A model generated the notes under the pieces. The model saw only the letters and a list, made by a program, of their open reading frames with translations. It searched no databases and was not told the origin of the DNA. Shown here piece after piece: positions 53,495 to 63,586 of a stretch of DNA of 64,000 bases. The first letter of the stretch is position 1. Every line of letters starts with the position of its first letter. The translations under genes and the position numbers were made by a program. Source of the DNA: Blastopirellula sediminis (GTDB lineage: Bacteria; Planctomycetota; Planctomycetia; Pirellulales; Pirellulaceae); assembly GCF_020966755.1 (NCBI RefSeq), contig NZ_JAJKFT010000010.1, positions 2,692,720 to 2,756,719 on the forward strand. The letters run 5' to 3'.

Positions 53495-54433
53495 ATGTTC
53501 TTTCCCTTGCTATTAGCTCAGGCTCAAAACGGCGCTGAAAAACCGGTCGCCGACAACGCTGGCGCGATCGACGTCAGCCAGAAAGCGTCGGAGACGTTGT
53601 CCGACGTGCAAAACTGGGGAAACTCGGCGGTTGTCTTTTTGCAGGATCAAGGTCCCGAGTGGATCTTGCGCATCGTCACTGCGATTTTGATTTTCGTCGT
53701 CGGTCGCTGGATCTCGATCTGGGCGAGCGGTTTCCTGCGGCGTTTGATGGAGCGGGGGAAAGTCGATCAAACGCTCGCCCTGTTTCTATCGAATATCGCT
53801 TATGGTTTCTTTCTGACGCTGGTGATTGTGGCGACCCTCAATCGCTTGGGGATTGATACGACCAGCGTGGCGGCGGTGTTAGCGGCCGCTGGTTTGGCCG
53901 TTGGTCTGGCGCTGCAAAACTCCCTCTCGAATTTCGCCGCCGGGGTGATGATCATTTTCTTCCGACCTTTTTCGGCCGGCGACTTTATCGAAGCGGGCGG
54001 AACCTCCGGCATCGTCGAAGCGGTGCAGATTTTCCACACGCAGCTGAAGACGCCGGACAACAAGATGATCATCGTCCCCAACAGCAATATCACCAGCGCC
54101 AACATCATCAACTATTCGACCAACGCGACGCGCCGCTTCGACTTGACGATCGGCTGCGGCTACGACGACGATCTGCGAGCGGTGAAGCAGTTCTTGATCG
54201 ATCTGCTCAACAGCGATGAACGCGTCTTGAAAGACCCCGCCTCCGAAGTCCGCGTCACCGCACTCGCCGACAGCAGCGTCAACTTCGTCGTCCGCGGCTG
54301 GGTGAAGAAGGAAGACTTCTGGGCGGTCACGTGCGACCTGACCGAGCAGATCAAGCTTGGGTTTGACGAACGAGGGTTCTCGATTCCGTATCCGCAGAGC
54401 GACGTGCATGTGCATCAGGCGGCGGCTACGTAG
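53495..54433 (+). CDS. Small-conductance mechanosensitive channel, MscS family
   Basis: 312 residues. Three membrane helices (about 58-78, 95-115 and 122-145). The pore helix AAAGLAVGLALQNSLSNFAAG is rich in Ala/Gly as in MscS TM3. The beta domain starts with FRPFSAGDFIEAGGTSGIVE. The N-terminus has a polar, periplasmic 45-residue lead. GGAG precedes the ATG. It opens under membrane tension to release solutes. Confidence 0.92.
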   Translation: MFFPLLLAQAQNGAEKPVADNAGAIDVSQKASETLSDVQNWGNSAVVFLQDQGPEWILRIVTAILIFVVGRWISIWASGFLRRLMERGKVDQTLALFLSNIAYGFFLTLVIVATLNRLGIDTTSVAAVLAAAGLAVGLALQNSLSNFAAGVMIIFFRPFSAGDFIEAGGTSGIVEAVQIFHTQLKTPDNKMIIVPNSNITSANIINYSTNATRRFDLTIGCGYDDDLRAVKQFLIDLLNSDERVLKDPASEVRVTALADSSVNFVVRGWVKKEDFWAVTCDLTEQIKLGFDERGFSIPYPQSDVHVHQAAAT

Positions 54434-54508
54434 TTGGCAAGTAATCGAATCATGCCGAGTTTCGCTTGCCGCGTGACTCGGCGATTCAGTTTCGTTAAGC
54501 GAGGCCGC

Positions 54509-55606
54509 ATGGAAGAATCGGTTGCCCCATCGACTTTGCCCCAATCGGCGACGACAGTACGCACTTGGATATCGCGCACCGCCAAAGCGACGTTCTTTCT
54601 GCTGATCGCTTTGCCACTTACCTGGATTTGTTTCGCTGGGGAAATGGTGCATCAGAGTGGGCTCATCGCGGTCACAAGCGTCTCGGTGGACTACGATCAA
54701 GACTGGGAACATGGTTGGCCGTACGTGTTCCTGGAGCGCGAATACCTTGGACCAGGGTCGTCTCCTTTGGCGTTTGATGAAGGTTCGCCAACTTTTAGCT
54801 GGACGTGGCTTCTCGCTGATTTATTGATCTACGTGGGTCTTCTGAGTTTGCTGCTGTGGCTATGTTGCGCGAAGCGTGTCGGCGATCGAGGGCGATTCTC
54901 ATTTTCACTTAGAACGGCCCTAGTCGGGACAACGTTGTTAAGTCTGTTGATGGCGAACGTGAGTAACTGCTACCTGCAATCGCAACGTGAAGCGGAAATT
55001 GGACGGCAGTTGAAATCGGAAGGGCAACTCGTCCTTTCGAAGTACATTGGCCCTCGATGGTTTTCGCGACTCGGGCTAGATGAAATTACTCCGCTAAAAA
55101 TGGAGGGGATCGAGCTTGTCAGGATTCGGTCGGATGAGCTAAGTGAGGAGCAACTCACCGCGATCTATTCTAAGCTCGCCGAGTTGTCGCGGCTTTCCTA
55201 CCTTCACTTTGGCGGCAGCGCTCTTACCGACGAGGAAGTCGGCAGGTTGTTGGCGGCGCGACAACGCTGGCCAATTCGTAAGTTATGGATTTTTGGACCG
55301 AGTTTCCGCGGGCATTCACTGGAAAATGTTCGGTCGCTTCCGTCGCTGGTGGAGTTGCGGATATTCTCCTCGGGCTTTGACGATAAGGGGTTCAGCGCCA
55401 TTTCCCAGTGGTCATCGCTGGAGGGAGTTTGCGTACCAAAAACGTCGGTGACAGCTGAGGCTGTTCAATTGGCCGCCAAGATGCCAAATCTGCGATACGT
55501 CGATTTTTACGACACCGAAATTACTGAAGAAGATTGCGAGGTACTCGAGGAGCGCGGTATTGAGTATGGGGTCGGAAAAACGGTTAACCCGTCCGCGTCC
55601 GATTGA
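54509..55606 (+). CDS. Membrane protein with LRR-like repeats, paralog 1
   Basis: About 365 residues from ATG 54509 (GAGG upstream; open to 54434). Helix one (about 22-42), an extracytoplasmic loop with EHGWPYVFLERE, helix two, then FSFSLRTALVGTTLLSLLMA, the common planctomycete F-x-L-R-x-x-L motif. C-terminal leucine-rich-like repeats (about 225-345) include LSYLHFGGSALTDEEVGRLL and LVELRIFSSGFDDKGFSAIS. Function unknown; 55 bases precede its paralog. Confidence 0.75.
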   Translation: MEESVAPSTLPQSATTVRTWISRTAKATFFLLIALPLTWICFAGEMVHQSGLIAVTSVSVDYDQDWEHGWPYVFLEREYLGPGSSPLAFDEGSPTFSWTWLLADLLIYVGLLSLLLWLCCAKRVGDRGRFSFSLRTALVGTTLLSLLMANVSNCYLQSQREAEIGRQLKSEGQLVLSKYIGPRWFSRLGLDEITPLKMEGIELVRIRSDELSEEQLTAIYSKLAELSRLSYLHFGGSALTDEEVGRLLAARQRWPIRKLWIFGPSFRGHSLENVRSLPSLVELRIFSSGFDDKGFSAISQWSSLEGVCVPKTSVTAEAVQLAAKMPNLRYVDFYDTEITEEDCEVLEERGIEYGVGKTVNPSASD

Positions 55607-55661
55607 CCAAGCCGAACAGGCTCGCCCTTAACACGCGGCGATTTTCGCTGCGCTAGATCGA

Positions 55662-56753
55662 ATGGAAGACGACGCCCCCAACGCAATTTCAGCGCAGACG
55701 ACCACCAAGCGAGGCTGGTTGGCGGTCGTTGCGCGGTGGGGACTCTATGTCGCCATCGTACTGTTGGCTGCCTGGATTGGTTTTGCAGGGGAAAGAGTCG
55801 ACGCCTGGATGACGATGGGCGGGTTGATGGGAACCTACGCTGGCGTTTCTGATAAGGACAACGCTGTCGTTGAAATCTGGCAGCATGGCTGGCCGTTCGT
55901 CTTCTTGAATCGTCGTACCGAGGTCTATTTCTCGCATCCATTCGCCTTTTGGCAGGGGTTCACCGAGTTTCGCGGCTGGGCGCTGGTCGGCGATTTGTTG
56001 GTATGGGGCGCGATCATCGGCGCCGTTTGGGTACTGCGGCGGACGCGCACGGACGTCTCTCCACGGAGGTCTAGATTCTCTCTTTCGCTAAAGATGCTCC
56101 TTTTGTTCGTGACGTTCTTCTGCGTCATGGGCGCTAGTCTGGGCACGAGCCATCTGCGATCGCTGCGCGAGATGGAAATCGGCGCCAATCTAGAACGCTT
56201 GGGGCACCATGTCGAGTATGAATACATTGGGCCGATTTGGTTCTCCCGTCTGGTTGGTCGCGATCTCCCTTGGTTGCCGATCCAAGGAGTCAGCAGTTGC
56301 CGCATTGACAGAGACGCCGCAATAGATTGGCCAGAAAGGACGCTAGACGCTGGAGTTGGCGAACTGGCGAATCTAAAAAAGTTGGACTTCGGCTCTTCTC
56401 AGACTGACGATGCGGGACTCAAGCGACTATTAGCGGGACGACGCTATTGGGCGATTCGAGAATTGCATTTCTACGAAACGCCCGTAACGGGAGCAGCGTT
56501 TGAAAGCTGTGATGCGCTTCCCCAGTTGCGGTATGCGAACGGATGGGGCTCAAAGCTTAATGACAAAGGGTTCGCCGCTCTAACGAAATTGCCGCGTGTC
56601 GAAAACATTAACGCCAAGGGAACCGGCGTCACCAACGACGCGGTCGACAGCGCGCTGCAGGCCCCGCACTTGCGTGACGTCGATTTCAATGAGACGAACG
56701 TCGATCGAGCGAGCCTGCAAAAGTTGATTGAGAAGGGAATTGACTGCTGGTAG
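55662..56753 (+). CDS. Membrane protein with LRR-like repeats, paralog 2
   Basis: 363 residues with the same plan as the preceding gene: helix one with AAWIGFAGERVDAW, QHGWPFVFLNRR in the loop, RFSLSLKMLLLFVTFFCVMG in helix three, SLREMEIGANLERLG, then leucine-rich-like repeats (LKKLDFGSSQTDDAGLKRLL, ENINAKGTGVTNDAVDSALQ). Tandem duplication is clear. Function unknown. Confidence 0.76.
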   Translation: MEDDAPNAISAQTTTKRGWLAVVARWGLYVAIVLLAAWIGFAGERVDAWMTMGGLMGTYAGVSDKDNAVVEIWQHGWPFVFLNRRTEVYFSHPFAFWQGFTEFRGWALVGDLLVWGAIIGAVWVLRRTRTDVSPRRSRFSLSLKMLLLFVTFFCVMGASLGTSHLRSLREMEIGANLERLGHHVEYEYIGPIWFSRLVGRDLPWLPIQGVSSCRIDRDAAIDWPERTLDAGVGELANLKKLDFGSSQTDDAGLKRLLAGRRYWAIRELHFYETPVTGAAFESCDALPQLRYANGWGSKLNDKGFAALTKLPRVENINAKGTGVTNDAVDSALQAPHLRDVDFNETNVDRASLQKLIEKGIDCW

Positions 56754-56816
56754 GTTGAGATCGTGGCGGATTGACGCTGGGAAGCTCTCTCCATTCGCCG
56801 ACAAGCTTGTCTCCAC

Positions 56817-59063
56817 CTACCGCGTCCGCTTCAGCTCAAACTGCTTCCCTTCCAGCGCCTCTTTTGCGAACTTCCCCCAGAACGGCGTCGGGGTATATTT
56901 CCAGTCGGAGATCATGATCGGCGACGACTTGGGGTGAAAACACCAGCCGGTCCAGTTTAGTTTGTGCTTCTGGATGAAGCCGAGCATGTCGGGGACCCAG
57001 GTGTAGGGATCTTCTTGGGCCGCTGCCGGGATGAAGCTGAACTTGGTGACGTCGGCGCCGACTTCACCGAGGAAGATCGGATACTTCTCGCTCGTCGCGA
57101 GCATCTTTCCTTCCCAGTCGTTGTGCCAGTGGTAGGTGTGCCACGAGTACATGATGCCGTTTCCACCTTTGTCGTCGAGGGCGTATCCTTCAGTGATCTT
57201 CGACAGGTCGTTGCACCACGACATGCCGCCGGCGATCACGATGTTTTTGGCGCCGGTACTGCGAACCGCGTCGACCAGGCCTTGCATGCCGACCGACTCG
57301 AAGCCTTGGTTCTTTTTCTTTTCCTCTTCGCTCAAGAACGCCGACTCGTCGGTTCCTTCTTTCGTGCCGACGAAGCCCCCGTTCTTCCAAACGTCCCACG
57401 AGATTCCGTGCGGTTCGTTGAAGACGTCGAATAAGACCGCCGGGTGATTCTTGTACTTCGCGGCGAAGTCTTTCCAGAAGTCGGCGTGCTCTTGCTTCGG
57501 CGCGCGGAAGCGATGCAGGTCGACGGCGACGTAGGCGCCGCGGTTGGCGGCTAGCGTGATGATCTGGTCGATGATGTCGCGATACCCTTCGCCTCCATCC
57601 TTTTGATACGGGCTCTTGCCGTACCAGAACGCTTCGTTCATCGGCAGGCGAATGCAGTTGGCGTGCCAATCTTCGATCGCGACGACGGTCGACTTGATCG
57701 GCTGGGTGTCTTGCGGCAAGGTTTCGAGCCCGCCGGCGTTAACTCCTTGCAGCCAGACTTCGGCGCCTGATTCGTCATGCAGACGATTGCCGACCACATG
57801 CAACATCGACGGCCACTTGTCGCGCTTGGGCTCTTCGCGGGGGACGAACTTGAACGCTTGCTCTTCGGCCCGCAACTTGGCGGCGGCCAATAGCGGCTCG
57901 GCGGAAGTCGGCTTCAAGACGAGATCGTCGATATCGAACGTGCCGGCCTTCACCTGGAAGAGGCACGGCATCATCACCAGGGTGAGCGCATCGGAGGGAA
58001 CCAGGAACGTGTGGCGCTTTTCGACCCAGCCATCAGTATCTTTTTGCGAATAGGACGGGGCAGGGGAGGGCTTCACTTTTTTGCCGTCAATCCCCAGCCA
58101 ATCGAGCATGATGCGGGCGTCGAAGTGGGGAGCTTCCCCTTTCTTCAGTCCGGTGACCCGCTGTCGCCAGGTCAGCTCCAATGCTTCGACTCCGGCTGGA
58201 ACGTCGATGGTGCGATACTCCATCACCATTTCGCCCGGCTTCGGCGAGGTCATTCGCAGGTAATGGTTTTCTGCGTCGACTTCGTAGCTGCCGCCGACTT
58301 TCAGCTTGCCCCAATCGTCGGGCCAGCCGGCCTGCTTTTTGTCGGTTTCAAAGTTGCCGTTGGAGATCAAGTTGCCGCTTTCGGCCAACCGGGCGGCCGC
58401 TTTGTCACGGCGCTTTTTGGCGTCCGCTTCCAGCTTCGCTTGTCGAGCGGCCAGGTCCATCGCCGCTTTCTCACGCAGCGGTTGCGGATCGACGCTTTGT
58501 AGAACGAGATCGTCGAGATCGAATTGCCCTGACTCGACCTGAAACAGGCACGGCATAAACTTCAGCGTCTTGGCGCCGGTCGGGATGAGGAAGCTGATCT
58601 TTTTCTCGACCCAGCCGTCGGTATCTTTACGCGATGTCGGAGCGCCGGGCGTCGGCGTCACCTTGTTGCGAGCGGCGTCGAGAAACTCCAGCAAGATCCG
58701 CGCGTCGAACCATGACTGCTTGCCGACCTTCAAGTCGCTGACCCGCTGCTTCCAGGTCATCTCGATCGCTTGCACGTCGGCAGGGATCGGGATCTCTTGG
58801 TAGAGCATCACCATCTCGCCGGGACCGGTACTGCTCAGCCGCAGGAAGTGATTGTCGTTTTCGGATCCCCAAGTGCCGCCGGCTTTCAGCGTGGCCCAAC
58901 CGTCGGGCCAGTTGTCGCCGTCGGCGTCGGTTTCAAAATCGCCGTTGGGCGTGAGCGTATCGCCGATCGCGGCCGATGCGTTGGCAGCGACCGAGGCCAG
59001 AAAGAGAACGACGAAAATCGCTTGCCAGGCGCGGACCGATGGCGACAAAAACGGGCGAAGCAT
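56817..59063 (-). CDS. Secreted GH5-type glycoside hydrolase with two carbohydrate-binding-like domains
   Basis: 748 residues. Signal peptide 1-32. Two tandem beta-sandwich domains (about 35-190 and 230-390) share [22 protein letters not shown] and FDLDDLVL and resemble CBM4-type modules. A TIM-barrel glycoside hydrolase follows (about 420-745): [11 protein letters not shown], general acid/base glutamate in DVFNEPHG (about 546-553) and nucleophile glutamate in IFLGEVG (about 665). Cellulase, mannanase or related beta-glycanase activity is likely. Unlinked to other carbohydrate genes except the ceramidase-like pair nearby. Confidence 0.88.
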   Translation of the reverse strand: MLRPFLSPSVRAWQAIFVVLFLASVAANASAAIGDTLTPNGDFETDADGDNWPDGWATLKAGGTWGSENDNHFLRLSSTGPGEMVMLYQEIPIPADVQAIEMTWKQRVSDLKVGKQSWFDARILLEFLDAARNKVTPTPGAPTSRKDTDGWVEKKISFLIPTGAKTLKFMPCLFQVESGQFDLDDLVLQSVDPQPLREKAAMDLAARQAKLEADAKKRRDKAAARLAESGNLISNGNFETDKKQAGWPDDWGKLKVGGSYEVDAENHYLRMTSPKPGEMVMEYRTIDVPAGVEALELTWRQRVTGLKKGEAPHFDARIMLDWLGIDGKKVKPSPAPSYSQKDTDGWVEKRHTFLVPSDALTLVMMPCLFQVKAGTFDIDDLVLKPTSAEPLLAAAKLRAEEQAFKFVPREEPKRDKWPSMLHVVGNRLHDESGAEVWLQGVNAGGLETLPQDTQPIKSTVVAIEDWHANCIRLPMNEAFWYGKSPYQKDGGEGYRDIIDQIITLAANRGAYVAVDLHRFRAPKQEHADFWKDFAAKYKNHPAVLFDVFNEPHGISWDVWKNGGFVGTKEGTDESAFLSEEEKKKNQGFESVGMQGLVDAVRSTGAKNIVIAGGMSWCNDLSKITEGYALDDKGGNGIMYSWHTYHWHNDWEGKMLATSEKYPIFLGEVGADVTKFSFIPAAAQEDPYTWVPDMLGFIQKHKLNWTGWCFHPKSSPIMISDWKYTPTPFWGKFAKEALEGKQFELKRTR

Positions 59064-59178
59064 AATGCGAGACCGGGGCTGATTGCTACAGGATCGGCGA
59101 TGACAACCGCCAAAAAGGGGCAGTTGTCATCATAGTTCGATCGCAGGAAGGGGACAATCAACCCGGATTTCTTCGTGC

Positions 59179-59277
59179 CTGGTGCCATGCTCTTGCGGCG
59201 TCTTCGCCGGATGAGCATGTCTTTGGCGGGTTCGAAGACATGCTCACTCGGCTATCGCCGTGAGAGCATGCCACCAG
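59179..59277. repeat. Family B palindromic repeat
   Basis: Ends CTGGTGCCATGCTCT (59179-59193) and AGAGCATGCCACCAG (59263-59277) are near-perfect inverted repeats; the right end lacks one base and has one change relative to the complete copy. It lies nine bases after the stop codon of the minus-strand ceramidase-like gene. Confidence 0.88.
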
Positions 59278-59286
59278 TTTTCCGGC

Positions 59287-60750
59287 TTATTTGGCCGGCA
59301 GTAGCGATTCTTCCAGCTTCAGCAGTTCGTCCACCAGCTTGATCGACGCTTCTTTCTCGACCGAGTTGGTCCCCATCCAGGTTTCGTAGCCCCCCAAGCG
59401 ATGTTGCTCCGGCGTCGGCAAATAGCCAAACGAGCCGTTCGCCAGTTCGATGGTGAACGATTTGGCGAAGGGAGTGCGGGCCTTCAGTTCGAGCCCCGTT
59501 TCGGTGAACGTTTCAAACGGGCTGGTGGTGATCGCCAGGTCGCCGATGCGGAGGGCTTGCAGCGGCACGTCGACGGTCTCGGGGCATTGCATCAGGAGGT
59601 CGGCCCGATCGGCGTAGATCAGTTCGCGGGAATGTTCCGGCTTCGCTCCATCTTTGGCGCGTGCCCGGACTTCGGCGAAGTGCTCCAGGATCTCGGGAGT
59701 CGGCTTGCGAACTTTCAGCGTCAGGTCGGTCGTCGCGGCGTCGAGCGTGACGTCGTCTTTGAATTCGATCTTCTCGTTCGCGTCGGCGACTTTCGAGGCA
59801 ATCTTGTCGGCCACTTCCTGCATCTTTTCGTAACGGCCGTAAGCCTTGCCCCCCTTTTCGGCGAAGTTGATGTTGTTGACGTCGCCGCTGGTTCCGTTGG
59901 AGAGGACGCCGACGAATGCCGGAGTCAGGTCGGACGCACTCAGCTTCTGCTCAATGAACTTGGCGAAGTAGCCAAAGTAGTCGGCCGAGACGTCGCCGCT
60001 CGGGACGCCGCCAACATAGTGGAGCGAGTAGTTCGCCAACAGGGCGATCGGGCGTCCTTCTTTGCTTTGGATCGAAATGAAGCTCACTTCCGGATCAACG
60101 GGGCCGGCCGGGCGATCGAGCGCGTCGCTCCCCTTCGGCGGATTCATCCGAACCTGATCCAGTCCGCCGAAAGGATTGGAGAGAAGGGTCGCGTTTTTCA
60201 CGTACCAGCGGCGATTGAAAACTTCGGACGGTTCTTCGACCGAGCCCCAGCCGATTTTCGCCGGTTCCAACTGATGAATCGCACAGCGAACGCCATCGGC
60301 GATCCGGCGGGCGAGGAACGTCTGATAGAAGGTCGGCTTCTCGTTCGGAATGATGTAATAGGGACCGCGGGCGGTCGTCGCGGAGTGGGTATGGGTCGCC
60401 GAGATCATCACGTGACTCGCCGGAATGCCGGTCTCCTTTTCGATCAATTCTTTCGCCGCGTCGAGCACTTCGCGAGGGATGCCGACGTTGTCGCAGACGA
60501 CAATCGCCAACTTCGTTTTCCCGTCGTCCAGCACGATGCAGCGAGCATGCAGCTCGTCATGAATGTGCGTCGCCGGAATGGGGACCCAGTTGCCGACGAT
60601 CGATTCTCCGAGTGGAGGCGTGATGTTGGCGGCATAGGCGCCGGCGCGAAAGACCGGTTTGGCGTCGTCGGCGGCTTGGGCGGTCGAGACGTTGAATGTC
60701 TGCACGAAGGCGAAAGCCACGAAGAGGAGCGGCGTGAGGATGCGAGTCAT
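59287..60750 (-). CDS. Neutral ceramidase-like secreted hydrolase, copy 2
   Basis: 487 residues. Signal peptide 1-26. The N-terminal domain of neutral/alkaline ceramidases is recognisable (AGAYAANITPPLGESIVGNW, ATHTHSATTARGPYY, NYSLHYVGGV). The C-terminal Ig-like domain of eukaryotic ceramidase is absent, so the substrate may be another lipid or amide. Paralog of the upstream gene (60806-62272), about 55 bases away; the two are probably co-transcribed. Confidence 0.85.
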   Translation of the reverse strand: MTRILTPLLFVAFAFVQTFNVSTAQAADDAKPVFRAGAYAANITPPLGESIVGNWVPIPATHIHDELHARCIVLDDGKTKLAIVVCDNVGIPREVLDAAKELIEKETGIPASHVMISATHTHSATTARGPYYIIPNEKPTFYQTFLARRIADGVRCAIHQLEPAKIGWGSVEEPSEVFNRRWYVKNATLLSNPFGGLDQVRMNPPKGSDALDRPAGPVDPEVSFISIQSKEGRPIALLANYSLHYVGGVPSGDVSADYFGYFAKFIEQKLSASDLTPAFVGVLSNGTSGDVNNINFAEKGGKAYGRYEKMQEVADKIASKVADANEKIEFKDDVTLDAATTDLTLKVRKPTPEILEHFAEVRARAKDGAKPEHSRELIYADRADLLMQCPETVDVPLQALRIGDLAITTSPFETFTETGLELKARTPFAKSFTIELANGSFGYLPTPEQHRLGGYETWMGTNSVEKEASIKLVDELLKLEESLLPAK

Positions 60751-60805
60751 TGCGGAAGGTCTCCGGCGAGCGGCTGATTGAAGGTGGGAGCGAGGAAAAG
60801 AGCGG

Positions 60806-62272
60806 CTATTGGCGATCTTTCAAGGTTTGCTGCAAGTCGAGCAGCGTCTTGGTCAACTTCGTCGAAGCTTCGTACTCGACGACATTCGTGCCGAGCCAGG
60901 TTTCGTACCCGCCCAAGCGATGTTGCTCGGGTGTCGGGAGATAGCCATACGAACCGTTCGCCAATTCGATGGTGAACGTGCTAGGGAAGGGAGTGCTTCC
61001 TTTCAGTTCGAGACCGATCTCGACGAACGTTTCAAACGGGCTCGCCGAAATCGCCAGGTCGCCGATCCGTAGCGCTTGCAGCGGCACGTTGACGGAATCA
61101 GGGGACGCCAGAATCTTGTCGATTCGGTTGGCGTAGGTCACTTCGTGGACGAAGACCGGCGGCTCGCCTGCCTTTTCGCGCTGACGAACCAAGGCGTAGT
61201 TCTCCATGATCTCCGGCGTCGGTTTACGAACTGCAAGCGTCAAGTCCGTGGCGATCGCGTCCAAGGTGATGTCGCTGCGGAACTTCAGGTCGGCGTGGGC
61301 GTCGGCGACGCGATCGGCGACGTTCTGGGCGACCTCCTGCATCTTTTCGTAGCGAGCGTACGACTTGCCCCCTTTTTCGGAGAAGTTGATGTTGTTGATG
61401 TCGCCGCTGGTGCCGTTGGAGAGGATGCCGACGAAGGCAGGCGTCGTTTCTTTGGCGTTCAGCTTTTCGGTGATGAACTTGGCGAAGTAGCCGAAGTAAT
61501 CGGCCGAGACCTCTTCGGGACCGACGCCGCCGACGTAGTGGAGCGAGTAGTTGGCCAACAGCGAGATCGGGCGTCCATCTTTGCTTTGCACCGAGATGAA
61601 GCTGATCTGCGGATCGGTCGGGCCGGCCGGGTGATCGAGCGCGTCGCTTCCCTTCGGCGGATTCATCCGAACCTGGTCAATTCCGCCGAAAGGATTCGAG
61701 AGGAGGGTCGTGTTTTTGACGTACCAGCGACGATTGAAGACTTCCGTCGGTTCGTCGACGGTTCCCCACGCGATTTGCGCCGGCTCTAGTTGATTGATCG
61801 CACAGCGAATGCCGTCGGCGATCCGACGAGCGAGAAACTTCTGGTAGTCGGTCGGCTCCGGATGGTCGAGCAGGTAGAAGGGACCAAGCGCGGTGGTGGC
61901 CGAATGGGTATGCGTCGACGCGATCAGTTGGTGACTGGCCGGGATGCCGGTTTCCTGTTCGACATACTTCTTCGCCTGATCGAGGACGACGCGGGGAATG
62001 TGGAGGTTGTCGCAGACGACGATCGCCAGCTTTGTTTTGCCGTCGTCCAGCACCAGGCAGCGAGCGTGGAGTTGATCATGAATGTAAGCGGCTGGCGTCG
62101 GCTTCCAACCGCCGACGATCAATTCGCCCAGCGGCGGAGTAATGTTGCTGGTCGCCGCGCCGGCGCGAAAGACCGGCTTCGCATCTTCGGCCGCGAGCGC
62201 TGAACCGAAATCTGATATTACGAGAAATCCGATGAGCAAGAGGAAGTGCGCGAGGACGAATCGGCGTGGCAT
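60806..62272 (-). CDS. Neutral ceramidase-like secreted hydrolase, copy 1
   Basis: 488 residues with signal peptide ending SALAAED. Same plan as the downstream copy: AGAATSNITPPLGELIVGGW, ASTHTHSATTALGPFY and NYSLHYVGGVG. The zinc-ligand histidines lie in the HTHS segment. The pair is a tandem duplication. A candidate promoter stands about 105-130 bases upstream. Role: degradation of lipids or amide-linked compounds outside the cell. Confidence 0.85.
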   Translation of the reverse strand: MPRRFVLAHFLLLIGFLVISDFGSALAAEDAKPVFRAGAATSNITPPLGELIVGGWKPTPAAYIHDQLHARCLVLDDGKTKLAIVVCDNLHIPRVVLDQAKKYVEQETGIPASHQLIASTHTHSATTALGPFYLLDHPEPTDYQKFLARRIADGIRCAINQLEPAQIAWGTVDEPTEVFNRRWYVKNTTLLSNPFGGIDQVRMNPPKGSDALDHPAGPTDPQISFISVQSKDGRPISLLANYSLHYVGGVGPEEVSADYFGYFAKFITEKLNAKETTPAFVGILSNGTSGDINNINFSEKGGKSYARYEKMQEVAQNVADRVADAHADLKFRSDITLDAIATDLTLAVRKPTPEIMENYALVRQREKAGEPPVFVHEVTYANRIDKILASPDSVNVPLQALRIGDLAISASPFETFVEIGLELKGSTPFPSTFTIELANGSYGYLPTPEQHRLGGYETWLGTNVVEYEASTKLTKTLLDLQQTLKDRQ

Positions 62273-62375
62273 CGAGAATCTCCGTCAGACGTCGAGAAAG
62301 AGTTGGGCCGCGGAAGGAAGGGACGCTTCACGCCAAGGGAGCGATGCGGCGTCGAAGGGGCAGGATCGAGATTTT

Positions 62376-62404
62376 ATAATATCGAATCGCCCAGCGACCA
62401 GCAA
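62376..62404 (-). promoter_or_regulatory. Possible promoter of the ceramidase-like pair
   Basis: On the minus strand TTGCTG (62404-62399) and TATTAT (62381-62376) are 17 bases apart, followed by AAAA. The -35 hexamer is the same as in the rpsR promoter candidate. Confidence 0.45.
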
Positions 62405-62409
62405 TCAAA

Positions 62410-62424
62410 TTCCGCATGGCGGAA
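62410..62424 (-). terminator. Probable mcsB terminator hairpin
   Basis: TTCCGC, three-base loop, GCGGAA, followed on the minus strand by TTTGATT. It lies 20-35 bases after the mcsB stop. The T-tract is short, so confidence is moderate. Confidence 0.45.
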
Positions 62425-62444
62425 CGAATTCTGCGTAGGGCGCC

Positions 62445-63527
62445 TTAGTTCTGATCGGCGCCGTCTTTTTCTTTTTGCGAGAGATAGCGGCGCAGGTAGA
62501 GAGCCCGTTCTGAGTTGCGGCCGGCCGTGTCGAGCGGACCGCCGCGCAGCTTTTGCAGGTGCGCCGGCTGCGTGTCGACGAACAGCTTGTTGATGTCGGC
62601 GATCACCAGGTCGTCGATTAGGCCGAGATTGACTCCCATGCGAACGCTGGAGAGCAAGTGCATCGTCTCTTCGCTGCTGATCGTCTGCGCGGTTCGCAAG
62701 ATGCCGTAGGCGCGGCTGATCTTGTCGTGCAGATCTTGTTGGTTCTGCTTCAGCAGGAAGTCGCGAGCGCGACGTTCGTAGTCGATGATCATCGGCACGA
62801 CGTCGTGCACCTGGTTGCGGAGTTCAATTTCGCTCCGGCCGAGGGTGATCTGATTGCTGATCTGGTAGAAGTCTCCCATCGCCTGCGAGCCTTCGCCGTA
62901 CAGTCCGCGGACCGCCAGGTTGATCTTTTGCAAGCTGCGGAAGACCTTTTCGATCTGCTGCGTGATCACCAGCGCCGGCAAGTGCAACATCACGCTGACC
63001 CGCATCCCGGTTCCTACATTGGTCGGGCAGGCGGTCAGATAGCCGAGCTTTTCGTGAAACGCGTATGTCAACTTGGTTTCGAGCAGGTCGTCGACTTCGT
63101 TGATTTGATCCCAAGCGGCGACCAGGTCAAAACCGCTTTTCATCACCTGGATGCGGAGGTGGTCTTCCTCGTTGATCATCAGGCTCAAGCGTTCGTTCTG
63201 ATCGATCGCGACGCTGCGGGCGCCTTCGGCTTCGACCAGTTCGCGACTGATCAACTGACGTTCGGCCAGAAAGTGACGATCGACGTCCGAAAGTTCGTCG
63301 ACGCGGAGGTAGGCCAGGTCGGTCAGCTGCGGAACTTCGGCCAGACGATCGCGAACCGCTTTGTCGATCGCGGCGCGATCGGCGGCGGTGCAGCGGCGGA
63401 TGAACGGAAACTCGGCGATGTTGCGGGCCAAACGAATTCGGCTGCTAATGACGATGTCGGACTGAGGGCCTGCACCCTTCATCCATTCGCCGGCTCGTCC
63501 TGTCAATTCGTTTAGATCCACGTTCAT
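62445..63527 (-). CDS. mcsB: Protein arginine kinase McsB
   Basis: About 360 residues of the ATP:guanido phosphotransferase fold. McsB phosphorylates arginines of damaged proteins to mark them for ClpC/ClpP. Visible nucleotide-binding segments are SSRIRLARN, NEEDHLRIQ, CPTNVGTGMR and RGLYGEGS. The C-terminal NSERALYLRR corresponds roughly to the RDxxRA phosphoarginine-sensing motif of Gram-positive McsB, but altered. ATG 63527 is chosen; a GTG at 63536 would add three residues. The mcsA gene lies 59 bases upstream. Confidence 0.95.
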   Translation of the reverse strand: MNVDLNELTGRAGEWMKGAGPQSDIVISSRIRLARNIAEFPFIRRCTAADRAAIDKAVRDRLAEVPQLTDLAYLRVDELSDVDRHFLAERQLISRELVEAEGARSVAIDQNERLSLMINEEDHLRIQVMKSGFDLVAAWDQINEVDDLLETKLTYAFHEKLGYLTACPTNVGTGMRVSVMLHLPALVITQQIEKVFRSLQKINLAVRGLYGEGSQAMGDFYQISNQITLGRSEIELRNQVHDVVPMIIDYERRARDFLLKQNQQDLHDKISRAYGILRTAQTISSEETMHLLSSVRMGVNLGLIDDLVIADINKLFVDTQPAHLQKLRGGPLDTAGRNSERALYLRRYLSQKEKDGADQN

Positions 63528-63586
63528 CCTTGGCACACGTTTGATGTGGCGATTGCTATGAAATCAATTCGGCGGGAAAGCGCGTC

